Positions 10,453 through 23,249 of a DNA stretch of 64,000 nucleotides are shown here, in pieces. Made by a program: the position numbers and the translations under genes. The DNA is from Saccharum officinarum (lineage: Eukaryota > Streptophyta > Magnoliopsida > Poales > Poaceae). The stretch spans positions 22,051,553-22,115,552 of the forward strand of contig CM036199.1 in the NCBI GenBank assembly GCA_020631735.1. Direction: 5' to 3'. The notes under the pieces were generated by a model. It was given only the letters and a program-made list of their open reading frames with translations. It did not search any database and was not told where the DNA came from. The stretch's first letter is position 1; the number at the start of each line of letters is the position of its first letter.

Positions 10453-13400
10453 TTCAGCTCCTCTGTCTCTTCTAGCTCTCTCCTGTTTGGATCTGCCTCA
10501 TCCCCGATCGACGTTGTGCTTGGTCATCATCTACATGTTCCTCCTACTCTTCCGCTGTCTCCACCTGCTAGAGATGGAGGAGCGCCGCCGCTGCAGGGAC
10601 CGATATCAGCACCTGAAGCACGGTGTGTGGGCGACATGGCATCAGTGGCTCAGATAGTTAAGTTTTGATGAAGGCAAAGCAGCTGGCGACACACGTATCT
10701 CGCCGACACATCTTTCCCTGAGCCCACGATCTGATCGTTTGGTTTTGTTGGTGCAATCATGTATTTATGGTGGATTTTTTCTCTATTTCTATTTGGATTT
10801 GGATGCGGATTCGACTTCGATCCAATTACTTGCCTACGGCAAGGGTTTTCCTTGTTTTGCCCTGTTGTATACGTGAACTTTTCTTATTTGCCCTGTTGTA
10901 TATATACGTAAACTTTGTTTTGAGTCTCCAATGAAAACGTGTAGGATTGGTAGTCTCGGCTGAAACGCATCTTGACAGACAGAAATCTATGGTTCAGCTC
11001 CTCTGTCTCTTCTAGCTCTCTCCTGTTTGGATCTGCCTCGTCCCCGATCGACATCGTTGTAAGGTCCTAGATGGCTAGAGGGGGGTGAATAGCCTATAAA
11101 AATTTCTACAAGAATCACTAAGCAAACTTATTAGAATAATAAACGGCGCAAAGCGAGTTTTGTTTAGCCTACGGTTGTTATGCAAGCCTCCTATCCACAA
11201 GTCTAGTAGATTATGATCTCTAGTTCATACAAGGGCTATGTCACTAATCTTACACTAGAGAGCAAGCTAACAACACTACTAGCAAAGCTACTACTAGAGC
11301 TACACAAGATAAACTAGTAAAGTATATGCGAGAGAGAGGATTGTGAATCTTATACCGACGGTGGAGTGAAGATGTTGCCAATTACCAAGATGATATACAA
11401 TCAAACAATATTGACAACAACACAATATGAAGACCAATCACCAGGAGACAAGTGACACAATATTTTTGTTCACCCAGTGTTCACTTGTGCACCGACAAGC
11501 TACGTCACCGGTTGTGTCGACCAACACTTAGATGGTTCCTCGGTGTGACCCTCAAGTCACTTGCCCCTCAAGGCACGTCCCGCAAGGCACCACAAGCACA
11601 CTACTCTCAAGTGAGGTAACTCAATGACACGCGTAATCCACTAGAGTTGCTTTTGGCGCTCCGCCGAAAAAAGCACAAGAACCTCTTACAATCAACCGGA
11701 GGTGGCCAAGAACAATCTCCTTCTCTTGCCAACGCCTCCAACAATCTCCAAGCCGGCTAGGAGCAGTACTCTCTAAGAGTAACAAGAAATTCACTGGCTA
11801 AACCACCCACAAGTGCCACTAGATGTCCTCAAGCTATGCAATGCACTTTAGGATCACTCAATCTCACTTTTGATTTGCAATCAAGCAAGAGAAAAGAGTG
11901 GGAGGAGAAGCTCTAGCTCAAAGGATGCACAAGAATGTTAGAAATCACGAGAGACCTCCCCAAGGGCCGGCCAACAAGTATTTATAAGCATCCCATCCGA
12001 ATAGAGCCGTTATACCCCTTCACTGGGTCCTTTTCGGGATGACCGGACGCGCCGGTCAAAACTGACCGGACGCGCTCAACCACGTTCGATCCTCCAACGG
12101 TCACTGCGCCAACGGTCAAACCCCATGACCGGACACGCTTCTCATAACGACCGGACGCGCCGGTCCCGAGTGACCGGACGCGCCGATCGCACAGCACCGC
12201 GCGCCCGCGAAGTAACGACCGGACGCGATCCAGTCAACGACCGGACGCGACAGTGCCCACGTCCGGTTAGAGTCCGGTAAGCTCCCTCAACGATCAGATG
12301 CGTCCGATCGCGTGTGACCGGACGCGCCCTGCGTCCGATCGTCCTTGCGAACCGCAATTCCTTCTGGGCACCTGACTGGACGCGCCGGTCCCGCGAGTGA
12401 CCGAACGCGCCGGTTGCAAACCCTAGCACCCGCGCGCCTGACTGCTGCGAAGAACTGACCGGACACGTCCGGTCATACCATGACCGCGTCCGGTGCAGCG
12501 TCCGGTCACCTCTGTGACCTCCGTTCGCCTCCGTTTCTTTTTCGACTTCCGGCGTAGTGGAAAATAGGCATTTCAAGTTCCCAAAAACGCCTGAATCCCG
12601 TGCTCGCAAGCTCGGCGGGAGGGAGAGAGAGACCCAAACCCTCTCTACCGCTTAAACTTTATTGCCTTTGTAAATATGCCAACACCAACCAGTGATCACC
12701 ACCTTGTGCACGTGTGTTAGCATTTTTATAATCATTTTCAAAGGTTTTCCAGTTAGCTCACTAGGCCCTACATGCAATGCACTTCATGAATTCACCTAGT
12801 GGCACCCATGCGTCGAATAACCGATAAGATTTCTCCTCTTAATAGTTCGGCTATCGATTCTAAACCACTCACACCCTCTATGATGTCTTGAGTGCAAAAC
12901 AAAATGGCCCTATGGTTATACCTTTGCCTTGAGCCCATTTTATTTTTCCAAAAGATATGATCCACTTCATATCATCACATGACCATCTCGATCCATCGAC
13001 CTTAACTTCACTTGCTCTTTACCGTTGCATCGGACCGTTAGCGCCAAGTCTTGCTCAAGCTTCACCATCGCATGGTCCTTCACTTCGAAGCCTCGACTTA
13101 CCCTTCACCCTCACAACCGGTCCATCGAGCCAAGCATCACCTCGGTCTTCATCATCTTGGTCACATGAGTCAATGTCATGTCTTATATTCAATGATCACC
13201 TTTATCTAAATCATCCACTTAGATACAAAGGTTAGTCCTAAGTTTCATCAATTAGCCAAAACCAAACTAAGGACTTTCAGTCGCGCTTGGTCATCATCTA
13301 CATGTTCCTCCTACTCTTTCGTTGTCTCCACCTGCTAGAGATGGAGGAGCGCCGCCGCCGCTGCAGGGACCAATATCAGCACCTGAAGCAAGGTGTGTGG

Positions 13401-13782
13401 GCGACACGACATCAATGGCTCAGATAGTTAAGTTTTGATGAAGGCAAAGCAGCCGGTGGCACACGTATCTCGCCGACACATCTTTCCTGAGCCCACGATC
13501 TGATCGTTTGGTTTTGTTGGTGCAATCATGTATTTATGGTGGATTTTTCTCTATTTCTATTCTATTTCTATTTGGATTTGGATGCGGATTCGACTTCGAT
13601 CCAATTACTTGCCTGAGGCAAGGGATTTCCTTGTTTGCCCTGTTGTATACGTGAACTTTTCTTAATTGCCCTGTTGTATATATACGTAAACTTTGTTTTG
13701 AGTTTGTTTTAAGTCTCCAATGAAAACGTGTAGGATTGGTAGTCTCGGCTGAAACGCATCCTAGTAGATAGAAATCTATGGT
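10453..13782. repeat. 540-bp tandem duplication, second copy split by a solo LTR
   Basis: Copy 1 spans 10453-10992, starting TTCAGCTCCTCTGTCTC and ending GAAATCTATGG. Copy 2 starts at 10993, is interrupted at 11058, resumes at 13285 and ends at 13782 with the same final bases. Small differences (extra GCC, TCTATT and GTTTT units in copy 2) show that the duplication predates the insertion or has diverged since. No coding capacity is recognised. Confidence 0.85.
11058..13279 (-). mobile_element. Solo LTR (2.2 kb) of the CCGGACGCG family
   Basis: Read on the minus strand it starts TGAAAGTCC and ends CTTACA, the TG...CA ends of an LTR. It has no internal domain. The flanking five bases, ATCGT (11053-11057) and GTCGC (13280-13284), fit a decayed target duplication; the uninterrupted copy at 10505 supports the junction. 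Its middle (about 12035-12510) carries at least ten copies of a GACCGGACGCG-type motif. Partial relatives are at 2323 and 63171. Small ORFs inside are not genes. Confidence 0.75.
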
Positions 13783-14497
13783 GGAAACTAAAAAGTGTGC
13801 AGAAATTTTCATAATTTATTATTAGGTAGATATGTCGTCTCAAACTTTCTTTTTTTTTATTCTGGCTACCTAAACTTGTCTCGGATTTCAATACATGATA
13901 CATTACTGATTAAATATACACCCAGTTTGCTTATACTGAAATTTAGCTTGTACTGATGCTTATGCTGATTTGTTGTGAGATAAAAACACTGTTCGTTAAC
14001 TGAAAAGTTGTTCAGACTAACAGGGTGATAGACTTCTATTATGTTGCCTCGATATTGATTAGATGTGACATGTTACACTACTACTTAAACTTGCAGAGTG
14101 ATGTGATCCAAGTCTCTAAAATTCTAAATTCCATATTGAGGTCCCCAAACTTGCTAACTGAGCCACACGGCTAAGATCCAAAATAGCATATTCAAATCCC
14201 TAGGCTTACAAACACAGGGCACACAAGACCTAAATTACCTTTGTTTTTTAGAAACCACCCGTGTGGATGCTAACTCACTTGACATGTGAGACTCACATAT
14301 TGTCCCTCTCTGTCATTTTCTTGCCCACTCACTTGTGTGCCCATTCTGGCACTATTCCCTCGACCGATGGTGTCCCGACACTTGTACAACTAGACCTTGC
14401 TAGAGTGCGGATCCATATGCTATTGGGCAAGGATGATGAGTCACAAGTCGAGCCATTGCCAAGGCCGAGGGCAAGGAGCCCGACTCACCCATGGTCA
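13783..14497. other. Left flank of the Gypsy element
   Basis: AT-rich repeat-like sequence that continues, after removal of the Gypsy element, into 28891 onward. No intact gene is seen. A short open stretch (14340-14500) is continuous with the right flank but unrecognised. Confidence 0.5.
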
Positions 14498-14502
14498 GAT
14501 GC

Positions 14503-17500
14503 TGTAACAGAACCGCCCAATTATACGAGATTAAGTAAGAAAATCATCCAACGGATGGACAATTTACCAAACTTAAGCCCGTATAACCCGGTAGTCCGTG
14601 AAATCTCGACGGATTTCAAACCATTTCACATCACAGCCAAGATCGTAATAAGTTCAGCGATTACCTTCATAAGTTACACAGCAGTTTGCGGCACAAAATA
14701 CATCGGAGTTTAAACATAGTTATTACAAACCAGTTTCGAATAAAGTAGCGGAAGCATTAGTTCAAAGCGCACACACACACGCACAACTTTCCAAAATAAA
14801 GTGCCAGCTCGCGATCATCTCCCACAAAAGCATCAGGCGAGGAGTAGTGAGTGACCATTGCCCATGGTCCTAGGCTTCGCCCATCGCAGGGTAGAGACAG
14901 TTGATACAATACCCATAGTACATCTGTCCATCTGCAACAAGTGGGAACAAAGCCCTGAGTACGAGAAGGTACTCAGCTAGACTTACCCGACAGAACCAAA
15001 ACAAAAGACTCCAAGGATCATGATAGGCTTTTTGGTGGGGTAGCTGACTCATTTGCAAGAAAAGCATTTTTAGCTTACCAAATCATTTACAAAAGCATGT
15101 CATCTTTTAATTCTTTATTCTCCTGTCAACTATGTTTGCACTTAAGCTAAAGTAACCATATAATTAAGCAAGCAAGGATTACCATTGATAATTAACAATA
15201 GTTACCATGTCATTTCCTCATAACTATCCAAGTGTTTCATCAGTATTACTACGATGAAGTAACTCAAGTCAAGTGTTCACTATCCAGTGAACGATGGCGA
15301 TTCGAATCGATTATTGACCAGCTGGTAATTTATTCCTCACACAAACCTCACTCACCCGCTAAAGTGAGGTATTGGTCACCGAGTCAACCATTCAGGTAAA
15401 GTCGCGAGCTTGCCAGGAACCACATGTACCCGGGGGCCACCCGACTGCTCTTTGGCCTTATCATCGCGCCCCCGTTTCCTGCCACTACTGCTCCGGTACA
15501 GTGCGTTGCGGGCAATCTACTCGGCCCGAATAATCTCCCGGCTTCGCGGTCGAAAGGTACTTTATCCGGCCAGCTAAATGTGAGGCATGCGTTCAACATG
15601 ACCCGAGGCCCGACATCGGACGGTCCTTAATCGACACAGACGGAAGACACTACAGTCCAGAACCCTGCAAGCTTCCGCCCGGTCTCACATTCATTTCCAC
15701 ACTTAGTTATTCTCACAAGACATTCTTTCACATAAAACCAGGTAATCCCCTATAGCTCGCGGATGACAGGCAATCACCCGACTTCTACCGGCCTAAGCAA
15801 GCTAAGCAAGTATTGACCGTGGACACCAGGGTGACAAGGATCGGGTAAAACAAGGTGGAACAAGGTATAATGCAGCAACGTTTGCAAACAACTCCTAAAC
15901 TTAATGCATCAGATTAAGTAAAATTAATAAATAATTATTTGCAAACCGGGGAGAAATGCTCCGGGGCTTGCCTCGCTCGAAGGTACTGGGACGATGGTCA
16001 GGACACTCCGGAAGCTCTTCACCGGACTCCTCTTCTGCTTCTGCTGGTTCCGGCTCCGTCACTTCGAGCTGCTCCTCTGCGTCCTCGGGAACAACTGTCG
16101 GAACCACTTCCTGCGATCCTGTATGATGCAGAAGTATGAGTGCAACATGCATAGGTGCATTGCCGAGGTGACAGGAGATGATGATGATGCGGAATGCATG
16201 CGATGTCATGAATGTGTTATGTTATCGGATTATGTGGAACTTATGACTCTTCTACAAGGTAGTCTACGTCATCCAAGAACATGTACTCGGAAACTACCAA
16301 CACTAGTTTCTACCATGCGAGAGTATTAAACAATTAAGATGCTTCAAAGATACACCAAAGTATATTTTTCTAACTAACTTTGCATTAAGAATAAATAGAA
16401 ACCCTAATTAGTCCTATGGTTGAACAGCAACACATATTTTAGTAGCTCAGAAAAATCTCATAAAATTACAGTGGATTACTAATATCAAGAATAGCTTGAC
16501 ACAAAAATTTTACTACATTTGGATAACTAGAACTGCCTATACAAAAATAACAAATTAAGGCCTAAAATAGATATTTAAAATACTTTACATTATGAAAAGT
16601 ATCAAACAACAGATTTAGGAATTTTCCTACTATCTATTACCTAAACAAACACTATAGAAAAATTATCACTTGCATGTTTTATTCAAATTTATTTAAATAA
16701 CAAAAATAACAAATATTGGTAATAGAAAGCATTTGAACTGCAACTATACATTTTTCTACAGAACAACCATGAAATAAAATTACCCTAGCAAGTACATGGC
16801 ATAACAGGATTAATAAACTTGGAACTACATTTTTCTGATTTTTCTACATTTTCTTATCAATTTTTCAAGAAAACACCAATTTCAAGGCTTAAATAAAACA
16901 CTACAGAAAAGTAATGAAATATTGACATGCAACATTTTTATATTGTAGATCTGATTCAAATGAGTATATAAAAATTTATTTCACAAATTTTGGAGCTAAA
17001 ATGACCAAGAAATCATTTTCCAAGTGTTTTTCATCAAGAATAATAAAAGAAATCGAAATTCGTTTTTCTGAAAAAGGAATTGGGCCGGCCCGAGATCAAC
17101 AGTCGGCCCGTGGCCGTTTCCGGCCCGTCTCGCGCGCGCGGGAAGACCACCGAGCCGGCCCGCTCGGGGCGCGGCCCAGGGGCGCGGTCTTGCCCCCGCG
17201 AGGAGCAGAGCGCGTCGCCGGCGTTCGCACGCTCGACGTCGCGGCGGCGACTGCGGCCGACCGGCCGTCTCCGGTCGTGAGCAGGCGGGGCAACGAGCGC
17301 ACGCGAACCGCGGTGAAGTGGCGAATCCGTTTTTGGAGAAAGGAGGGGCGAGGGGGTAGCGGGGAGTCGCCTCGACGGGAGCCGCGCGCGGTGGCGCCAT
17401 GGCCGTCGGCGGCGAGGCGTGGAGGAGCTCACCTAGAGCTCGGAAGACGGCGCAAACGCGAGCTTGAATCGGAGGAAGGCGAGGCGGAGCTGCGGGCGCG

Positions 17501-18378
17501 AGCAATTGAGAAATGGCGCGGCGGTGTGGGCGCTTCACGCCGGCGGAGCGGCGGTCACGGCGAGAGGGGAGCGCGAGCTCTCGGCTCGGGAAGGGAGGAG
17601 GAGGGAGTGCGAGCGCGGGCGAGCTGGTGCGCGGGCCGCGGCAGGTGTAGGCGGGCGCGTGGGTGCGGTGGCAGGTCGCGGAGGACGCGCGGCAGGCGCT
17701 GCAGGCGCGGGGCCGCCACGCGGCGGTGCGCCTCTGCCGCGGTCGCGGCGTGGCGCGGCGTCAGCGCGCGGACGCGGGCGAGGGGAGGGAGAAGGAGGCC
17801 GGCTGGGCCTGGGCCGAGGCGGGGTGACGCGGGCGCGCGCGCGCGGGTGGCGCGGGCCGCATGTGGCCGTGGGCCGAACCGGAGGCGGCGGCCTGCGAGG
17901 GGGAGAAATGAATTTTTGATTTTTGATTTTCAAATTTAAATGTATTTCAAACTTCAAACCAAATTTTGAACAAGAAGAAAGCATTTTATGGATTTGGCCC
18001 AAAAATAAAAGTTGCTCAAAATTAAATTCTCTACAACTTTGATTAAGGGGCCATCTCAAAATTCTTGATAGATTTTGAATGACAAAATAAAAGCTAAAAT
18101 AGGGGAAAATTTTGAATATTTTTCATAATTATTTTTAAGCAAGTTTTGACAAATTTTTGAGCTCCAAAATTTGAACTAGGGTTCCAAGTGATCTAGAATT
18201 TATAGTTGCAAGGTTTTGGTGCAATGTGATTATCATGTTAATACAATTTATCACATACGTTAATTTCAAGCTTTTGTTTAAATCAAATTACGAATTGTCA
18301 CACAAGATCATGATGTTATGAATGCGATGCAATATGATTGCTATGCAAAAATGCATTTCGTAACACCGGAGTGTTACA
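14503..18378 (-). repeat. 3' LTR of the Gypsy element
   Basis: It is 3876 bp, the same length as the copy at 25010. On the minus strand it starts TGTAACACTCCGGTGTTAC, whose bases 2-19 are an 18-bp palindrome (18360-18377), and ends GGTTCTGTTACA. A very GC-rich CpG block (about 17080-17900) sits between AT-rich arms. ORFs of up to 312 codons in that block arise from base composition and are not called as genes. Confidence 0.95.
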
Positions 18379-21300
18379 GCCTTCCCCCCTTATAAAAATC
18401 TCGTCCCGAGATTTGGGTTACGAACCATTTATTATAAAAATCTTCGTAGGCATTCTTTAAGTATTCACCCGTTTCCCAAGATGCATCCCCTTCATCGTGA
18501 TGACTCCATTGTATCTTATATGTTTTCACCACACTGTTTCGAGTAGCCCTTTCCTTGGTATCCAAAACTCGAACTGGTTGCTCACGATACACCAGATCTG
18601 ACTTCAGTTTTATGCCTCGAGGTTCAATCCTTTCCTCTGGAACGCGCAAACACTTCTTGAGATGTGATACATGAAAAACTGGGAATATAGCACCCATTGA
18701 CTCTGGTAAATCCAATTTGTAAGCCACAGGACCCTTCCGTTCCAGGATTTTATAAGGTCCCACAAATCTGGCGGCCAGCTTTCTGCGCACACCAAATCTT
18801 TTCTTTTTCATTGGTGTAACTTTTAGATAGACATAGTCACCAACTTCGAACACAAGCGGTCTCCTTCTCTTATCTGCATAACTTTTCTGACGTGACTGGG
18901 CTGCTCTTATATTCTGCTGGATGATATGAACTTTCCTTTCGGCTTCTTCTACGAAGTCAATACCATAATACCTTCTTTCTCCGGGCTCAATCCAGTTTAA
19001 CGGTGTTCTACACTTTCGGCCATACAGAGCCTCAAAAGGTGCCATCTTGATACTCTCTTGATAGCTGTTATTGTATGAGAACTCTGCTAATGGTAACCAT
19101 GACTCCCATGAACCTCTGGAAGACAACACACAGGCTCTTAACATATCTTCTAGAACAGCATTAACTCTCTCAGTTTGACCATCTGTTTGAGGATGATAGG
19201 CAGTGCTACGAATCAGACTAGTCCCCAAACCTTTGTGCAAGTGCTCCCAAAAGTGAGCAGTGAACTGTGACCCTCTGTCAGACACTATAGTCTTTGGTAT
19301 GCCATGCAACCTCACAATCTCTGCAATATACTTCTCAGCATATTGAGGTGGTCTATATTCCGTTTTGACAGGCAGAAAGTGGGCTGTCTTAGTAAGACGA
19401 TCCACAATTACCCAAATGGAATCGTGACCTTTTTGAGTAGTGGGTAGACCCGTGATAAAATCCATACTTATGTCATCCCACTTCCAACTCGGCACTGACA
19501 AAGGTTGTAGCATTCCGGCAGGCTTCATGTGAATTGCTTTTACTCTACAACATGTGTCACATCTGGCTACATACGCTGCAATTTCCTTCTTCATCTTGGT
19601 CCACCAATAACGAGGCCTTAGTTCTTGATATATTTTACTGCTGCCAGGATGAATAGACAACTTAGAGAGATGAGCTTCATCCAAAATTTTATTCTTAAGC
19701 TCTCTATCCTTTGGAACAACAAGACGGTTGTCGAACCACAACACATCCTGCTCATCCACCCTGAAGTGTTTCGAGGGTTCTTCTTGAATCTTCTTTTTGA
19801 TGTGGAATATCCCCTTGTCTGTTTTCTGACCTTCTATAATCTTACTCTCCAAGGAACAACTGACCTGAATACTATGTAGCACGGCAGGGTGCATTAGATC
19901 GAAACCATCTTCCAGCAAGGGTTGCACATTCAGACAATGTGACTTTCTGCTTAAAGCATCAGCTACCACATTGGCTTTCCCAGGGTGATACTGTACATTC
20001 AAGTTGTAGTCTTTGATCAGTTCTAACCATCTTCGCTGTCTCATGTTCAATTCTGGTTGGGTGAAAATGTACTTGAGACTCTTATGATCGGTGAAAATAT
20101 TGCACACATTACCCAGCAGATAGTGTCTCCAAATCTTTAAGGCATGCACCACAGCGGCAAGCTCAAGATCGTGGGTCGGATAATTGATTTCATGTTTTCT
20201 CAACTGCCGGGAGGCATAAGCAATGACTCTTCCTTCTTGCATTAGCACACACCCTAATCCTGTTTTTGATGCGTCACAGAACACATCAAAAGGTTTTTCG
20301 ATGTCGGGCTGTGCAAGAACTGGAGCAGTGGTCAACAGTTTCCGCAAGGTATGGAAAGCTGTCTCACACTCCTCTGTCCACACAAACTTGTGATCTTTCT
20401 GTAACAGACTTGTCATAGGCTTGGCAATCTTCGAGAAGTCTGGGATAAAACGGCGATAGTAACCCGCTAACCCTAGGAAACTTCTGACTTCTGACACTGT
20501 GGTTGGAGTCTTCCAATCCATAACCTCTTGCACTTTACTCGGATCTACAGAAACTCCATTCTCAGATAGGATATGACCGAGGAAAGGAACTTTCTTCAAC
20601 CAAAATTCACATTTGCTGAACTTAGCATATAACTTATGATCTCTCAGCCTGGTCAAGACAATTCTCAGATGCTCTTCATGATCTTTCTCGTTTTCAGAGT
20701 ATACTAGAATGTCATCAATGAAGACAACTACAAACTTGTCCAACTCTGGCATGAAAACTGTATTCATCAGATACATAAAATATGCAGGAGCATTTGTCAG
20801 TCCAAATGACATAACAAGATACTCGTACAACCCGTATCTGGTAGAAAAGGCGGTTTTCGGAACATCTTGAGGTCTAATCTTTATCTGATGATACCCAGAC
20901 CTTAAGTCTATCTTGGAGAACACTCTGGCTTTAGCTAACTGATCAAACAGAACATCAATATGAGGCAAGGGATATTTATTCTTGATGGTTACAGCATTAA
21001 GAGGTCGATAATCCACACACATCCTGAGAGTACCCTCTTTCTTTTTCTTTACAAACAAGGCAGGACATCCCCATTCAGACTTACTTGGGCGAATAAACCC
21101 CTTTTTTAACAACTCTTCCAACTGTTTCTTCAACTCAGCTAACTCATCCGGAGGCATCCGATAAGGTCTCCTCGAAATTGGAGCTGTCCCGGGGATCAAC
21201 TCGATTCCAAACTCAACATCTCTATCTGGAGGAAGGCCAGGCAACTCGTCTGGAAACACATCCGGAAACTCACATACTACTGGGATCTGATGGATAGGAG

Positions 21301-22897
21301 CAACTTCCATGGCACAGGTCACACTCACAAGATCTGTTCTTTTAGGCAATGGTACCTGGAAAGTACCCTCTGCCTGGGGATCTTTAAGGGTAAGCATCCT
21401 ACTGCTTGTATCTATGACTGCTTCCCAGTCTTTCATCCAGTTCATTCCTATTATTACATCCAAAACTAGTCCAGGCATAACTACCAGGTTCACTCGGAAC
21501 TTCCGACTACCTAACTCAAGGGTTGCCCCTCTAACCATCTTATTGGTTAACACATCAGCTCCTGCTGAACTTATGCGATAACCATAACTCAATTCTGTGC
21601 ATAGTTGTTCATGCTTCCGTGCAAATGCTTGACTCATAAAAGAATGCGAAGATCCAGAATCAAAAAGAACAACTGCAGGGTGATGGTTCACAAGAAACTT
21701 ACCAGCAGTTACGGGCTCTCCCTCAGGAACTTCATCAATGGCGGTGTGGTGCACACGAGCATTGTAAGTCTGTTGCTTCTTTTTAGGCGGATAAGGGCAG
21801 AACTTTGAAAAGTGGCCTGGCTGACCACAGTTGTAGCAGGGCCCTTTCACTGTACCAGCAGACCCTATAGCTCCCTTGGAGTTGCTCTGTTCTGTAGCTG
21901 CATTGGTCTTTGTTGGCGGCACTGCCATTTTGTACGGTTTCGGTGGCCCCTTGTAGTTCTGGGTTTTATGCTGCGGCGGCCTGAACCTCGCACCAGGTGC
22001 GGACGGACGATAAGATGAACGATTGGCAGTGACAACTCTGGACTGGGATGGTCCTGACTCGAACACTCTCTTGCGGTTCTTGGATGCGGTGTAAGCATTA
22101 TTGTTCTTCTCTTGCTTCAAACAGTCACTGATAAAGTCGTTGAATCTGTTGCGGGTATTGGTGCCCACATGCTTCATCATCTTCAGACTTAAACCTCTCT
22201 TGAAACTAGCAATCTTCTTTGCATCTGTGTCAACCATGTCTGGAGCATAGCGGCACAAGTTATTAAAGGCATGCAGATACTGTGTCACAGTCTTGGTACC
22301 CTGATTCAAGGCTAAGAACTCTCCAAGCTTCATCTCAACCAACCCTGGGGGAATATAAACTCCCTTAAAAGCCTCAGTGAAATCCCTCCAAGAAATCTGG
22401 GCATTAGGAGGAAAAGTACTGCGGTGATGCTTCCACCACATTCCTGCTGGTCCTTGTAACTGATGTGCAGCATACTCTACTTTCAGAACTTCTGTCATCC
22501 TTAACACACGGAACTTATCTTCCATAGTGTTGATCCATTCTTCGGCATCAAGTGGCTCTGCTGCTTCCTTGAAAATAGGTGGCCTAGTATCCATGAAATC
22601 CTTGAAACTGCTGTACTGGTTCACTCCATGGCCACCACCTTGGTTATTTCCTCTTTGAACATTTTCCGCGATGGTACGCAGAAAGTCTTCCATATTCCTC
22701 TGTGACTGTTCAGTACTGCGTTGACTTCCAAGAAACTGTGTGAAGAACATTTCTGCGGTGAGCGGCGGAGGAGGGGGCAAATGTGGTTCTGGACGTGGTT
22801 CCTGGTGGTTGACATTGTTGGCACCACTTCCACCAGCTCCTGCACCGTTGCCACCAGTCTCAGCGGCTTCGTACGTAGCACGACGAGTGTTGGCCAT
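18374..22897 (-). CDS. Gag-pol polyprotein with C-terminal chromodomain
   Basis: One intact ORF of about 1507 residues for making virus-like particles, reverse transcription and integration. Order by approximate residue: gag (100-300); zinc knuckle [14 protein letters not shown] (about 353); aspartic protease with [13 protein letters not shown] (about 407); reverse transcriptase with FIDDILVYS (about 727); RNase H beginning [13 protein letters not shown] (about 870); integrase with an H-H-C-C zinc-binding region ([25 protein letters not shown]) and DDE core parts [17 protein letters not shown] and TDGQTERVN; and a C-terminal chromodomain (about 1440-1495; [18 protein letters not shown]). The ATG at 22897 directly follows CAG and is preferred over 22903. 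The stop codon TAA (18376-18374) lies inside the 3' LTR. No disruption was seen. Confidence 0.95.
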   Translation of the reverse strand: MANTRRATYEAAETGGNGAGAGGSGANNVNHQEPRPEPHLPPPPPLTAEMFFTQFLGSQRSTEQSQRNMEDFLRTIAENVQRGNNQGGGHGVNQYSSFKDFMDTRPPIFKEAAEPLDAEEWINTMEDKFRVLRMTEVLKVEYAAHQLQGPAGMWWKHHRSTFPPNAQISWRDFTEAFKGVYIPPGLVEMKLGEFLALNQGTKTVTQYLHAFNNLCRYAPDMVDTDAKKIASFKRGLSLKMMKHVGTNTRNRFNDFISDCLKQEKNNNAYTASKNRKRVFESGPSQSRVVTANRSSYRPSAPGARFRPPQHKTQNYKGPPKPYKMAVPPTKTNAATEQSNSKGAIGSAGTVKGPCYNCGQPGHFSKFCPYPPKKKQQTYNARVHHTAIDEVPEGEPVTAGKFLVNHHPAVVLFDSGSSHSFMSQAFARKHEQLCTELSYGYRISSAGADVLTNKMVRGATLELGSRKFRVNLVVMPGLVLDVIIGMNWMKDWEAVIDTSSRMLTLKDPQAEGTFQVPLPKRTDLVSVTCAMEVAPIHQIPVVCEFPDVFPDELPGLPPDRDVEFGIELIPGTAPISRRPYRMPPDELAELKKQLEELLKKGFIRPSKSEWGCPALFVKKKKEGTLRMCVDYRPLNAVTIKNKYPLPHIDVLFDQLAKARVFSKIDLRSGYHQIKIRPQDVPKTAFSTRYGLYEYLVMSFGLTNAPAYFMYLMNTVFMPELDKFVVVFIDDILVYSENEKDHEEHLRIVLTRLRDHKLYAKFSKCEFWLKKVPFLGHILSENGVSVDPSKVQEVMDWKTPTTVSEVRSFLGLAGYYRRFIPDFSKIAKPMTSLLQKDHKFVWTEECETAFHTLRKLLTTAPVLAQPDIEKPFDVFCDASKTGLGCVLMQEGRVIAYASRQLRKHEINYPTHDLELAAVVHALKIWRHYLLGNVCNIFTDHKSLKYIFTQPELNMRQRRWLELIKDYNLNVQYHPGKANVVADALSRKSHCLNVQPLLEDGFDLMHPAVLHSIQVSCSLESKIIEGQKTDKGIFHIKKKIQEEPSKHFRVDEQDVLWFDNRLVVPKDRELKNKILDEAHLSKLSIHPGSSKIYQELRPRYWWTKMKKEIAAYVARCDTCCRVKAIHMKPAGMLQPLSVPSWKWDDISMDFITGLPTTQKGHDSIWVIVDRLTKTAHFLPVKTEYRPPQYAEKYIAEIVRLHGIPKTIVSDRGSQFTAHFWEHLHKGLGTSLIRSTAYHPQTDGQTERVNAVLEDMLRACVLSSRGSWESWLPLAEFSYNNSYQESIKMAPFEALYGRKCRTPLNWIEPGERRYYGIDFVEEAERKVHIIQQNIRAAQSRQKSYADKRRRPLVFEVGDYVYLKVTPMKKKRFGVRRKLAARFVGPYKILERKGPVAYKLDLPESMGAIFPVFHVSHLKKCLRVPEERIEPRGIKLKSDLVYREQPVRVLDTKERATRNSVVKTYKIQWSHHDEGDASWETGEYLKNAYEDFYNKWFVTQISGRDFYKGGRL
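18379..18391 (-). other. Polypurine tract
   Basis: On the minus strand AAGGGGGGAAGGC directly abuts the 3' LTR start TGTAAC. This is the expected plus-strand DNA primer. It is translated as part of the gag-pol C-terminus. Confidence 0.9.
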
Positions 22898-23249
22898 CTG
22901 CATATTTCAGCAACAAGCACAATTGAGTGAAGTTGTAAAATTGTGTCCGAATGAACAATTATGCCATACTGAATTCATTGGAGAGAACAAGTCATACAAG
23001 AAAACAGAGGCGCAATAATTTCATTCCAATTAAACAACAGCACCAATTAAGCTACTTCAAATGCAACATCGCGTTCCATACAACCACGTTGCCAGCATAC
23101 ACACACTGGACTTTTATGCGTTCGGGTATCGCATACACAACCAAACTCCAAAGATCATCAGTCTCAAGGTCGAACAGGATACATCATGATACATGGAACC
23201 CAAAAGAAGGCCATCGCGTCACGCCTAGCTACTAACGCATGACACTATC

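Noticed and set aside
9851..13782. A Helitron carrying gene fragments
   Set aside because: The region looks patchwork, but I found neither a convincing TC start nor a hairpin followed by CTRR at an end.
17001..17939. 312-codon plus-strand ORF, and others, in the GC-rich part of the Gypsy LTR (repeated at 27508-28446)
   Set aside because: They follow from extreme GC content: long ORFs exist in several frames on both strands and the peptides are low-complexity Arg/Gly/Ala. No domain is recognisable.
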